Below, piece after piece: positions 16,166 through 24,400 of a DNA stretch of 56,980 nt. This DNA is from Bacteroidales bacterium (lineage in GTDB: Bacteria > Bacteroidota > Bacteroidia > Bacteroidales > Bacteroidaceae), in the NCBI GenBank assembly GCA_004556745.1, contig SFFY01000009.1, forward strand, positions 1 through 56,980, written 5' to 3'. The position numbers were made by a program, and so were the translations under genes. The notes under the pieces were generated by a model. It was not told the DNA's origin. It made no database searches and was given only the letters and a program-made list of their open reading frames with translations. The stretch's first letter is position 1. Each line of letters opens with the position of its first letter.

Positions 16166-17212
16166 TCATTCGGCAGGCGCGTTCGCCTCGTCCCTGCTTT
16201 GCAACAGCGCGGTGAGGTTTTCTTCTGTCATGCCGCGCAGGGTCGCTTCTGGGTGCTCCGTCTTGATGCCTTCGAGTAGGTTGGCGACAACGAACGGCCG
16301 TCCGCAGAACGCGCGACGGAAAGCGGCGAGGGCATCGCCCGTCTCGAAGAAGTCGCCCGTCAGCGCGATGTCTTCCACGATTGAGCCGCTTAGTTTGAAA
16401 TGCATCTCTATGCGACCGCAACCTTCGATGCGGCCGCCGCGCACGGCTTCGCTGCTCGCCGTGGTGCGGCTGAAGAGATATTGCGGGTCGTCGTAGGCCT
16501 TTGCCATTTCCTCAATGCGCTGCACGTCGGCATCGGTGAGGGCAATGTGCCTGTTGGTCAAAATCTTGCGCAGTTCCTTGCGCAGATTGTCCGTGCCCAT
16601 CGTGAGGTAGTCTTTCAGCAGGGAGATGCGGCTGCGCACGCTCGCCACGCCCTTTGCCTTCAACTTCTCCTGCGTCGGGCAGAGCGCACCGCTCATCAGG
16701 CGCGGGTCGGTGTCGTAGAGCATCGTGCCGTGCACGATGTTGCGCCCGGGCAGGTGGTAGAAGGCGTTGCCGCAAATTTTGCCGCCACCACGCAGCACGA
16801 TGTCGTTGCGACCCGACACCTCCGCCGGTGCGCCGAGGCTTTGCAAGCCCGCCGCCACGGTCGTGGCGTATTGCTCGAAAATAGGCTCCACTGCCCCCGC
16901 GCCCGTCACGAGACTGATCATGATGTTGTTGCTGTCGGCGAAAATGGCACCGCCGCCGCTCTTGCGCCGCACGATGTCGATACCTTCGCGGCGGCAAAAG
17001 TCGAGGTCGAACTCCTGATGTGCTATTTGGTTGCGCCCCATGACCACGGTGGGCGATAGTTGCCAGGTGAAGAGGTAGTCGTCCGTATCGGGTAACGTCT
17101 GCGCGATATATTCTTCGGCGGCCAGATAGAACGGAGCGCGCCGTCCCTCGGCACTTGCCGGCATCTCTACGAAGCAGGCGGGAAAAGCCCCGCTATTTTT
17201 GCTTAATGGCAT
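16166..17212 (-). CDS. lplA: Lipoate-protein ligase A
   Basis: LplA activates free lipoate with ATP and attaches it to carrier lysines such as GcvH Lys64. The 348-residue protein has RRKSGGGAIFAD (residues 82-93), the lipoate-AMP loop, and later GRNDIVLRGGGKICGNAF with the catalytic Lys, then an accessory C-terminal domain from about residue 255. It is the first gene of the glycine cleavage operon, which suggests the cell scavenges lipoate to support this system. The start codon lies only 14 bases from a 280-bp inverted-repeat element. Confidence 0.92.
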   Translation of the reverse strand: MPLSKNSGAFPACFVEMPASAEGRRAPFYLAAEEYIAQTLPDTDDYLFTWQLSPTVVMGRNQIAHQEFDLDFCRREGIDIVRRKSGGGAIFADSNNIMISLVTGAGAVEPIFEQYATTVAAGLQSLGAPAEVSGRNDIVLRGGGKICGNAFYHLPGRNIVHGTMLYDTDPRLMSGALCPTQEKLKAKGVASVRSRISLLKDYLTMGTDNLRKELRKILTNRHIALTDADVQRIEEMAKAYDDPQYLFSRTTASSEAVRGGRIEGCGRIEMHFKLSGSIVEDIALTGDFFETGDALAAFRRAFCGRPFVVANLLEGIKTEHPEATLRGMTEENLTALLQSRDEANAPAE

Positions 17213-17226
17213 TGGTCAAAATAATA

Positions 17227-17506
17227 TTTGGTTGAATTATGTGCTAAGTGCCTGGAAGGCACTACAGAGCGAAGCGATAGTAACCGGGCACGAAGTGCTC
17301 GGATAGGTGTACCAAGAACGATGTGCCTGGAAGGCACTACGCCACAGGACAGGCACCTATATTCTTTGCCACAGGCGTACTGCCTTCCAGGCAGAACCGT
17401 TACTATTGCCTTCTCCGAGGACTGCGTCCCCGGTTATCGTCGCTTCGCTCCGTACTGCCTTCCAGGCAGTTAATACCTTTGTCATAGTATAATTAATTCA
17501 ACCAAA
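17227..17506. mobile_element. MITE-like element with 13-bp terminal inverted repeats
   Basis: A 280-bp non-coding segment bounded by perfect 13-bp inverted repeats TTTGGTTGAATTA (17227-17239) and TAATTCAACCAAA (17494-17506). Inside, long imperfect inverted arms share GTGCCTGGAAGGCACTAC, GAGCGAAGCGAT..TAACCGGG and GAAGTGCTCGG-type blocks with their reverse complements at the other end. The near-identical 12-mers TCAAAATAATAT (17216-17227) and TCAAAATATTAT (17511-17522) flank or overlap the termini and might be remnants of a target duplication. There is no transposase; any movement would depend on enzymes encoded elsewhere. Confidence 0.6.
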
Positions 17507-17560
17507 GGGTTCAAAATATTATATGATATTGCTTTGGATTACTATTCTCTATCCCACTTG

Positions 17561-17568
17561 CAAAGTTA
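17561..17568 (-). promoter_or_regulatory. Promoter -7 box of the glycine cleavage operon
   Basis: Minus strand TAACTTTG matches TAnnTTTG, with a TTGG about 20 bases upstream. A transcript starting near 17555 would carry a leader of about 340 bases containing the whole inverted-repeat element before the lplA ATG. Confidence 0.55.
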
Positions 17569-17754
17569 TAGAAAAAAACAAAGGGCAACCAAGAAACTTT
17601 TGCCCTTTTCATACGTGATAATTGATTTTTTACCCTTGATTTTGCAATTTCTACTTTACGACCTTGCACAGAAATATTAAATTTGTGTAACGGATAGCAA
17701 GTTTTTTAGCGTTTCTCTTGCATTTATTGTGCCAACCCCGTACCTTTGCAATGT

Positions 17755-17816
17755 TTTTCATGGTATTAGATTTAAGGTTAGAGAAGATTGGTTGTCGTGA
17801 GACAATCAATTTTTTT
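17755..17816 (+). ncRNA. Putative short transcript (promoter-terminator unit)
   Basis: A consensus promoter, TTGC (17719-17722), 18-19 bases, then TACCTTTG (17741-17748), is followed about 40 bases after the predicted start by a strong intrinsic terminator. The terminator stem is ATTGGTTGTC (17787-17796) with GACAATCAAT (17801-17810), one G-U pair, a GTGA loop and a T run. The enclosed 24-codon frame (MFFMVLDLRLEKIG..., from 17751) begins too close to the predicted start to be an obvious mRNA, so a small RNA of about 60 bases is the simpler reading. Expression is inferred only. Confidence 0.5.
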
Positions 17817-17899
17817 GTTTTATAGGGTCGGAATCTCATTTTTATAGTCACCTTACAGCATTTGTATCAAATGGATTCAACTTCCCCCAAGCACGTCTC

Positions 17900-17989
17900 A
17901 ACTATCCTATATGACAGTTTCCGCGCTCATATAGGATAGTTTCTACTCTCAGCGCAGACAGGAAAAACTGTCTGCGCTGAGAGTTTTTA
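17900..17989. terminator. Two tandem hairpins, the second terminator-like
   Basis: First hairpin: AACTATCCTATATGA (17900-17914) pairs with TCATATAGGATAGTT (17928-17942). Second: ACTCTCAGCGCAGACA (17945-17960) pairs perfectly with TGTCTGCGCTGAGAGT (17969-17984), followed by TTTTTAT, a good plus-strand terminator. No gene lies directly upstream on the plus strand except the putative short transcript, so it may be a backup terminator or part of the neighbouring repeat array. Confidence 0.55.
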
Positions 17990-18220
17990 TTTGCTCCTTG
18001 ATATTTTTCACTATCTCCTTGAATTTTTTTACTATCTGCGCAGATATTTTTTGTTACAAACTTTCTAACATGTGTTACAAACTTTGTAACACGTATTACA
18101 AACTTTGTAACAAGCGTTACAAACTTTGTAACAAAAAATTTCAAGGGGAAAATGAAAAATTTCAAGCAGATAATGGAAATTATCAAGTAGAAAATGAAAA
18201 CGCTCTTAGCAGACAGAAAT
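17990..18220. repeat. 21-bp phased palindrome array, copy 1
   Basis: Four 17-bp near-perfect palindromes of the form GTTACAAACTTTGTAAC start at 18053, 18074, 18095 and 18116, exactly 21 bp apart, with 4-bp spacers. To the left, units like TATCTCCTTGAATTTTTTTAC, and to the right units like GAAAAATTTCAAGCAGATAA, continue at 21 bp, so the whole region is phased at two helical turns. Copies are at 31520-31700 and 49045-49320. The short reading frames through it, with seven-residue repeats, are by-products of the period. The stretch from 18200 to 18348 shows nothing else. Confidence 0.85.
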
Positions 18221-18348
18221 TATTATTTAAGCAGAAAATTAGTTCGCTCTGTGCTGACAATCGCGGTACCAATAGCAGAAAATTCGGTAAAACTGGGGCG
18301 AAAATTCGGTTTATACCGAAATTCTTTTGAGAAAAAAGGGGCAAATCA

Positions 18349-18356
18349 TAACTTTG
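18349..18356 (+). promoter_or_regulatory. Promoter -7 box abutting the next start codon
   Basis: TAACTTTG matches the consensus and ends four bases before the ATG at 18361. The predicted transcription start coincides with the start codon, implying a leaderless or near-leaderless mRNA. Confidence 0.55.
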
Positions 18357-18360
18357 CAGC

Positions 18361-19599
18361 ATGAAAATGGCATTTTCCCTTGGCAAGAGCCGCGCGCTCT
18401 GCTTCCTATATATATTAATATATGTATGGTGCTGTTCCGCACCCCGTGCCTCGGCACAGACGCAGGGCGACTCGCTCGTCTTACCCGAGCCGACAGATTC
18501 TGCTGCCTTTGAAGTTACAGACTCTGTGCAGCAAGCACACTCTAAGTCGGTGTGGAAGAAGTTGGTAAACTATTTCAAAAACTCCGACAAGCGCGACGAG
18601 ACCAAGAATTTCGATTTCGGTTTTCTTCCCGGCCCGCACTATTCTTCCACCGTCGGTTTGGGTCTCGGCTTGGTAGCCACGGCAACTTACAGTGCTGACT
18701 TTGCCGACAAATCTCTGCCGCGCTCCAATGCCGCGCTCTACGGCGACATGACCACTGAGGGCTTTTTCCTCATCGGCATCAAGGGCTTGCACATCTTTCC
18801 CCACGAGCGGTACAAGCTGGAATACCGGCTCAACCTCTCTACTTTCCTCACGGACTACTACGGAATGGGCTACGCGCTCAACAACGAGGACTCAAACAAG
18901 GCGAGCTTCCGGCGCAACCGCGTAGAAGCCATTGCCCGCTTCCTCTTCCGCCTCGCACCGAAAACGTACCTCGGCCCTACCTTTTCCTACCGCTTCGTCC
19001 AGGCCACGGAGATTAAGGCGAACGACCTGCCGCTCTTTGAAGACCAGCGCAAGAACCTGCACGCCACCGCGCCGGGCGTTACCTTTCTTTACGACTCGCG
19101 CGACTTTATCCAAAACGCCAGCAAAGGCGTATACTTCCAAGTGAACCAGTCGTTTACGCCGCGATTTATGGGCAACGACTATTGTTTCTCGTCTACGGAG
19201 GTTACGCTGAGCGGTTACCAAAAGGCATGGCGCGGCGGCATACTCGCGGCAGAGTATCACTCGCTCTTCAACTATGGCCACACGCCTTGGGGCTTCATGG
19301 CTGAGGTGGGCGACAACAACCGAATGCGCGGCTACTACGAGGGCCGCTACCGCGACCAAAACCTCATTGAGGCGCAGGTAGAGCTGCGACAAAACATCAA
19401 GAAGCGCCACGGCATGGTGGTGTGGATTGGTGCGGCGCAGATTTTCGAGCAGATGAAGGACATGCGCTTCCGCCAAACGCTCCCCAACGGCGGTATCGGC
19501 TACCGCTGGGAATTTAAGAAGGGCATCAACGTGCGCCTCGACTACGGCCTCTCCAAAAACGGCGGCGGCTTCATCTTCAGCCTCAACGAAGCCTTTTAA
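18361..19599 (+). CDS. Omp85-family outer membrane barrel without POTRA domains
   Basis: A 412-residue secreted protein. The signal peptide (residues about 1-32) ends near CSAPRASAQ. A short linker leads straight into a beta-barrel of about 320 residues resembling the bacterial surface antigen (BamA/TamA barrel) domain. The diagnostic loop motif is MRGYYEGRYRDQN (about residue 320), equivalent to the VRGF/Y loop, and the chain ends with the aromatic barrel residue of NEAF. No POTRA domains precede the barrel, unlike BamA or TamA. Its task is unknown; related patatin-less barrels are annotated only as outer membrane proteins. Start could also be the Met at 18367, given the promoter position. 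Confidence 0.8.
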   Translation: MKMAFSLGKSRALCFLYILIYVWCCSAPRASAQTQGDSLVLPEPTDSAAFEVTDSVQQAHSKSVWKKLVNYFKNSDKRDETKNFDFGFLPGPHYSSTVGLGLGLVATATYSADFADKSLPRSNAALYGDMTTEGFFLIGIKGLHIFPHERYKLEYRLNLSTFLTDYYGMGYALNNEDSNKASFRRNRVEAIARFLFRLAPKTYLGPTFSYRFVQATEIKANDLPLFEDQRKNLHATAPGVTFLYDSRDFIQNASKGVYFQVNQSFTPRFMGNDYCFSSTEVTLSGYQKAWRGGILAAEYHSLFNYGHTPWGFMAEVGDNNRMRGYYEGRYRDQNLIEAQVELRQNIKKRHGMVVWIGAAQIFEQMKDMRFRQTLPNGGIGYRWEFKKGINVRLDYGLSKNGGGFIFSLNEAF

Positions 19600-19648
19600 G
19601 AATGATGATATAAAACCTAATTATTGGTTGATATGATAAAAACCAAAT

Positions 19649-20003
19649 AAAACCGCTTGTTCTGTGTGGGCCTATCGGCTCGCCTTAACGGATAAATCCC
19701 GAGCCTGAAAGTCTTATGACTTTCGTCTCGTGCTTTATCCGTTAAGGCGCGGTCGGTTCCCGCCCGCCCCACACAGAACAAGGGAAAAACCGGTAAAAAC
19801 CCATTTCCAATGGAATACCTATCAGTTGCCTCTAAGATAACATCAAGGTCTCACGGGTTTTTAATGGTTTTTTCCTTGCGGCGTTTGAAGCGGGCGGGAA
19901 CCGACCGCTGCCGCAGGGATTAAGGGCGAGCGCGGGCCGATTAGGCACGCAGGCTCGACGTTAAGACCAGCGGCGTAGCCCGCAGGGCTTCAAACGAAGC
20001 AAG
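19649..20003. repeat. Composite hairpin region: TGTGTGGGC element then CGTTTGAAGC element
   Basis: First hairpin: CTTGTTCTGTGTGGG (19656-19670) pairs with CCCCACACAGAACAAG (19767-19782), with inner pairing CTTAACGGATAAA/TTTATCCGTTAAG. Second hairpin: CTTGCGGCGTTTGAAGC (19875-19891) pairs with GCTTCAAACGAAGCAAG (19987-20003). The same two families occur at 36362-36747 in the opposite order. The rest of the 486-base gap between the two genes (19600-20085) shows no gene. Nothing coding is seen on either strand. Confidence 0.8.
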
Positions 20004-20085
20004 ATGTTTTTCATGGTTTTTATCCAAAAGCACATGAATTTGACAGTGCCTATTACCACTAAGCCACTATAAAATCTCTATAAAA

Positions 20086-21090
20086 ATGACATTCAAGAAA
20101 AAACTGATTTCTGCGGCCCTCTTCCTCGCCGCCACCTCTGCCAACGCCCTACCCTACGCGCCGGAATTTATGCAATACGAACAAACCGACGACGGCAAGC
20201 TCGAATACATCAACTTCGGCAACTTCGACCGCTGGCTGATACGCAACGTAAAGGAAAGCGGCATCATCGGCGGCAAGACCAAGACGCTCTATTGCATCGC
20301 CCCCAACGGCACCATCACCAGCACCGATCCCTACAAAGGTTCGGGCGGCTCGCCTTGGGCCACGTCGAACGTGATGGCGCGCGTGTCGCGCATCACGAAG
20401 ACCAACGTCAGCGTATACCGCGAGGAACGCCCGGGCCACGGCTACTGCGCCAAGCTCTACACGCACCTCGAAGAGTGCAAGGTGCTCGGCATCGTGAATA
20501 TCAAAGTGCTCGCCGCAGGTTCCATCTATCTCGGACAGACGCAGGAACCTATTACCGGCACGAAAAACCCCATGGCCAAGCTCAACGCCGGCATCAAGTT
20601 CAGCCGCCGTCCCAAAGCCCTCGTCTTCGACTACAAAGTAAAACTCTCCGGCCAGCCCAACCGCGTGAAGCAGACGGGCTTCGGCAAGGTGAAGACCATT
20701 CAGGGCATGGACATGCCCGACTGCATACTCTACCTGCAAAAGCGCTGGGAGGACGCGCAGGGCAACATCTACGCCAAGCGCGTGGGCACAATGGTGAAAC
20801 GCTTCAACAAGAATACCGACTGGGTGAACAACGCCCGCTTTGAAATCCACTACGGCGACATCACCAAGGAAAAGTTCTACAATTCGAGCATGGCGCTCAC
20901 CACGGGCGAAGTCACCAAGTATGCCAAAAACTCCAAGGGCAAAATGGTTCAGGTTCAGGAGGTTGGCTGGGGCGATGCCAACGACACGCCCACGCACATC
21001 GTGCTGCAATTCGACTCGAGCCACGGCGGCGCATATATCGGCAGCGTTGGCAACACGCTTTGGGTAGACAACGTGCGCCTCGCCTACTAA
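20086..21090 (+). CDS. Secreted PCMD-domain protein
   Basis: A 334-residue protein with a signal peptide cleaved near SANA-LPYAPEF (residue 21). The remainder resembles the PCMD (putative carbohydrate metabolism) domain of Bacteroidetes: KLEYINFGNFDRWLIRNVKESGIIGG near the start, FSRRPKALVFDYKV in the middle, and the closing beta-sandwich motif HIVLQFDSSHGGAYIGSVGNTLWVDNVRLAY. The fold is thought to bind glycans or act in polysaccharide systems, but no activity is established. It lacks a lipobox, so it is probably periplasmic or exported further. It stands alone between two repeat-rich gaps. Confidence 0.75.
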   Translation: MTFKKKLISAALFLAATSANALPYAPEFMQYEQTDDGKLEYINFGNFDRWLIRNVKESGIIGGKTKTLYCIAPNGTITSTDPYKGSGGSPWATSNVMARVSRITKTNVSVYREERPGHGYCAKLYTHLEECKVLGIVNIKVLAAGSIYLGQTQEPITGTKNPMAKLNAGIKFSRRPKALVFDYKVKLSGQPNRVKQTGFGKVKTIQGMDMPDCILYLQKRWEDAQGNIYAKRVGTMVKRFNKNTDWVNNARFEIHYGDITKEKFYNSSMALTTGEVTKYAKNSKGKMVQVQEVGWGDANDTPTHIVLQFDSSHGGAYIGSVGNTLWVDNVRLAY

Positions 21091-21160
21091 AAAGCCCTCC
21101 TTCTTATAGGAAACTTGCGCTTTTTTGCTAAAACCAACATAGTTTTTTCAAAAAAACTCG

Positions 21161-21168
21161 TAAATTTG
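21161..21168 (+). promoter_or_regulatory. Possible promoter -7 box of the modular surface protein
   Basis: TAAATTTG matches TAnnTTTG. If used, the leader would be about 300 bases and would include the AT motif at 21179-21198 and the palindromic element at 21238-21398. Confidence 0.4.
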
Positions 21169-21237
21169 CTGCTCCTTTCATATATAATATTGTATATGAA
21201 GGGAGCAGTGCCCGTTTTAATTATATTCATTGCAATG

Positions 21238-21398
21238 AGTAGGGGCGTTTTTCATAATGTCGGCTGCACTCGGCATAGTTCGAAAAAGTTCGGCTCTGCA
21301 CTCGCTTGCACGCCATTTGCAAAACGCCCGGCAAATGATTGCCTCATTGTTTTTCCTTTCGGCGCAACGGGCGGGCGTTTTGCAAAACGCCCCTACTC
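21238..21398. repeat. GTAGGGGCG palindromic element, copy 2, interrupted by another repeat
   Basis: The right part matches the other copies (AAAACGCCCGGCAAATGATTG ... GGCGGGCGTTTTGCAAAACG, then CCCCTACTC). The left arm GAGTAGGGGCGTTTTT is split from its partner TTTGCAAAACGCCC by about 63 bases (about 21252-21315) containing CGGCTGCACTCGGCATAG and CGGCTCTGCACTCGCTTGCA. That insert itself has paired TTCGGCT..GCACTCG halves and looks like a second repeat type inserted into the first. It is the main content of the 380-base gap before the surface protein. Confidence 0.75.
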
Positions 21399-21470
21399 CC
21401 TTCGCCGCACATTCTTTTGAAACATCTTTTTTAAATCACTTTTTTATTAACCAATCATCAACAAAAGCTT

Positions 21471-24400
21471 ATGAAAAAAGTTCTTCACATCTTTTTTCTG
21501 TGCCTCATGTCGTTGGTGGCGTTAGTAGCGAATGCTCAAATCACTTCTGTAAGTGAGTTGAACAACACGACCACGTATACGTTGAAAACAACGGAGCGCG
21601 GTTATTTCCTCTACGACGCAGCCACCTCTACCGAGGCGCTTACGTCCTCTTACAACCTGGACGGCAGCCAAAACGCCACGCCGACTGGTGAGGCGTCACA
21701 GCAGTTTGCTTTCCTGCGCGGTACTAACACGCCCGAAGGCAAGTATTTTTGTACAGCGTTGGTGCTGGCAAGTTCGTAGGCTTTAACACCTCCGATGTTA
21801 AGACCTATCTGAAGGACGCACCCACGACTGCCGACCGAGTTACTCTTACGGCATCAGGTTCTAACTTCGTCCTCGCCGATGCAACCGGCCGCAAGGTAAA
21901 CATCTCTACTTGGCAGGCTTACCTCGGCGTTAAGGTCTTTGATTGCGACGCCGACGGCGGCAACCTCCTCGTGGTTACGGCTGTAAACACAAGCGCAGAC
22001 TTCTCGGCAGCCCTCGCACTCATCGACGAACTCGAAGCACCGGATCCCGAGCCCGAGCCTATCGAAGACTACTATGTTTGCTTCGACAAGGCTGCCACGC
22101 ACAACACATGGGGTGGAACCAAAACGGATCGCGACGTTGCCAAGGTTTCTCTGAACAGCCCGACTTTCGGTCTGCAAGAAATTAATACGACCAACGCCCA
22201 CAATGTCTACAACGACATGACCTCCGCCGAAGGTTTCAAAGTTGCTCCGGGCGAGACCGTTGTTCCTGCGATCGGCTATACGGGTTCGTGGATGCACGGT
22301 TACGTGTATGTGGACCTCGACCAAAGCAAGCAGTTTGAAGTTGAAAGCATAGACGCTGCTGAATTGGTTACGTACAATTATTATAATGGCGTAAACAAAG
22401 CTGGCGCAAGCGCAAGTGTAAATGTTGCTTTCGGCACTCCGTTCCCAGCTTTCACCGCTCCGAGCGAACCGGGCACATACCGTATCCGCTTCAAAGTGGA
22501 CTGGGAGAGCTATGAACCCGCAGGCGCAGCCGGTGCAAACGGCGATGGCACGGGTCATCAAGGTATTGTTACTAATGGCGGTACGATTGTAGACGCTCTT
22601 ATGATTGTTGCAGAGCCTCCCACGGTTAAACACACCGTTACCTTCACCTACAAGCAGAACGGCGCAGTAATCGGCACAACCTCTCAGGAAGTGTTTGAAG
22701 GCGACCCCGTTCCCGCAATCTCTGTTCCCGGTTACGTAGAGGCTACCCCCGAAGGCACAATGCCCGAAACCGTGACGGAAGACCTCAACATCGTGGTCAA
22801 TACGACGGTTAAGGCAGACTGCCCCTTCAAGATGTACGCTTCTACCGAAGCAGAAGACGTAGTTTGGACGGCACTCACGCTCAAGCGCACTCCCGCCCTC
22901 TACCTCTACGCCACGGAAGACGGCACTCAGATCAGCAACACCGCTGTCGAGACGTTGCCTACCGACGAAACGTTGAAGAAGTACGCTTGGTGCCTCGTCG
23001 GCGACTGGCTCAATGGCTTCACCATCAACAACCTCGCAACGGGCAAGCGCATCGCTTCTCCCTCTACGGCTTTGACCGACGGTTCAAGCTACCACGCTAT
23101 CCTTACCGATGCCGCACTCGAAGACGGCACCGATAAGTTCAAGCTCGTGACTAACTCTGCCGGCAACTACTTCATCAAGCGTGCCGACACCGACAACTAC
23201 TTCCTTTCTAACTTCGGCGGCGTAGGCAACACGCTCCTTAGCTTCTGGAACAGCGGCAGCGCTCTGACAGACGGCGGCGCAGGCGACGGCGGCTCTATCT
23301 TTGAAGTGGTCGCCATTACCCTGCCCGAGCCCGCCCCGCAACCTACGCTCTATCCTACTTCTGTTACTCCCGCAAACGAAGCAACCGTTGAAAGCCTCGA
23401 AACCGTAGTGGTTACCTTCCCGCAGGCCGTTACTTACGACGACACGAAGGTCATCACCATCAACAGCCGCACGGGTTACAGCGAAACGGCTTCCGTAACC
23501 GTTAGCACAGAAGATCCTACTCAGGTAACGATTGCCGCTCCCGCTGCAATCACCGAACGCGGCATGTACGCCGCAAGCATACCCGAAGGTGCATTCACGG
23601 CAATAGCCGACGGCTCTTACAACCCCGCCGCTACGTTCCTTTACTACGTGCAGCCCGCCGCTAACTCTTACGTTTACGTCACGGCTAATCCCGCTGATGG
23701 CAGTACGGTTACTACGGGCCTCGAAAAAGTAACGCTCACGTATGCAGAAGCAGACGGCCCCGGCTTTGCAGACAGCACGCCGATTAATGTGCACCACGTA
23801 GAAGGCGACTCCGTTATTACCACTGCAACGCTCGCCCTCAGCTCGGAAAACTACACCGACGTTGTGCTCACGCTTTCCGAAAAGATTACGACCAACGGCA
23901 CATACACCATCACCGTGCCCGAAGGCTATATCTATAACGCACTCTATGACGGCGAAGCAGAAGATAAGGGCGTTTCTATGGGCGCAACCTACAACCCCGA
24001 GTTCACGCTCAGCTTCAATGTAGACTTTAAACTAACCCTCGTGCCGACCGTTGCACCCACAACCACAACGGAAACGCTCGAAACCATTACGCTCACCTTC
24101 GACAAGGAAGTAACCTACGACAACTCGAAGACCATCACCCTCGGCAACAGAATGATGGGCGAAAGCAAGGACATCACGGTTGCAGTTAGCGCAGAAGATG
24201 CCCATGTGGTTACGATTACGCTTGCTGAACCCGTTACCGAACCGGGCTTCCTCTCGCTCTACATTCCCGAAGCAACCTTCACGGCCACGGAAGACGACAC
24301 GTTCAACCCCGAACTCACCAGCTCGATTACCGTGCTCGCTCCCACGAACAGCTTCGCATTTGAAAGCACCACTCCTGCCGACAATGCCAACCTGCTCGAA

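Noticed and set aside
17228..17473. Short plus-strand frames rich in CLEGTT and CLPG
   Set aside because: They lie entirely within the inverted-repeat element and reflect its palindromic blocks, not a protein.
17651..17851. A 66-codon minus-strand frame ending in a basic tail
   Set aside because: It is antisense to the predicted small transcript and its terminator hairpin. There is no convincing start, and the composition follows the A/T-rich gap.
17902..18330. Small proteins with seven-residue repeats (KFVTLVT, YKLCNTY types) in the phased arrays
   Set aside because: A 21-bp period is seven codons, so open repeats arise on both strands automatically. There is no start context, and the codons change between copies as for non-coding DNA.
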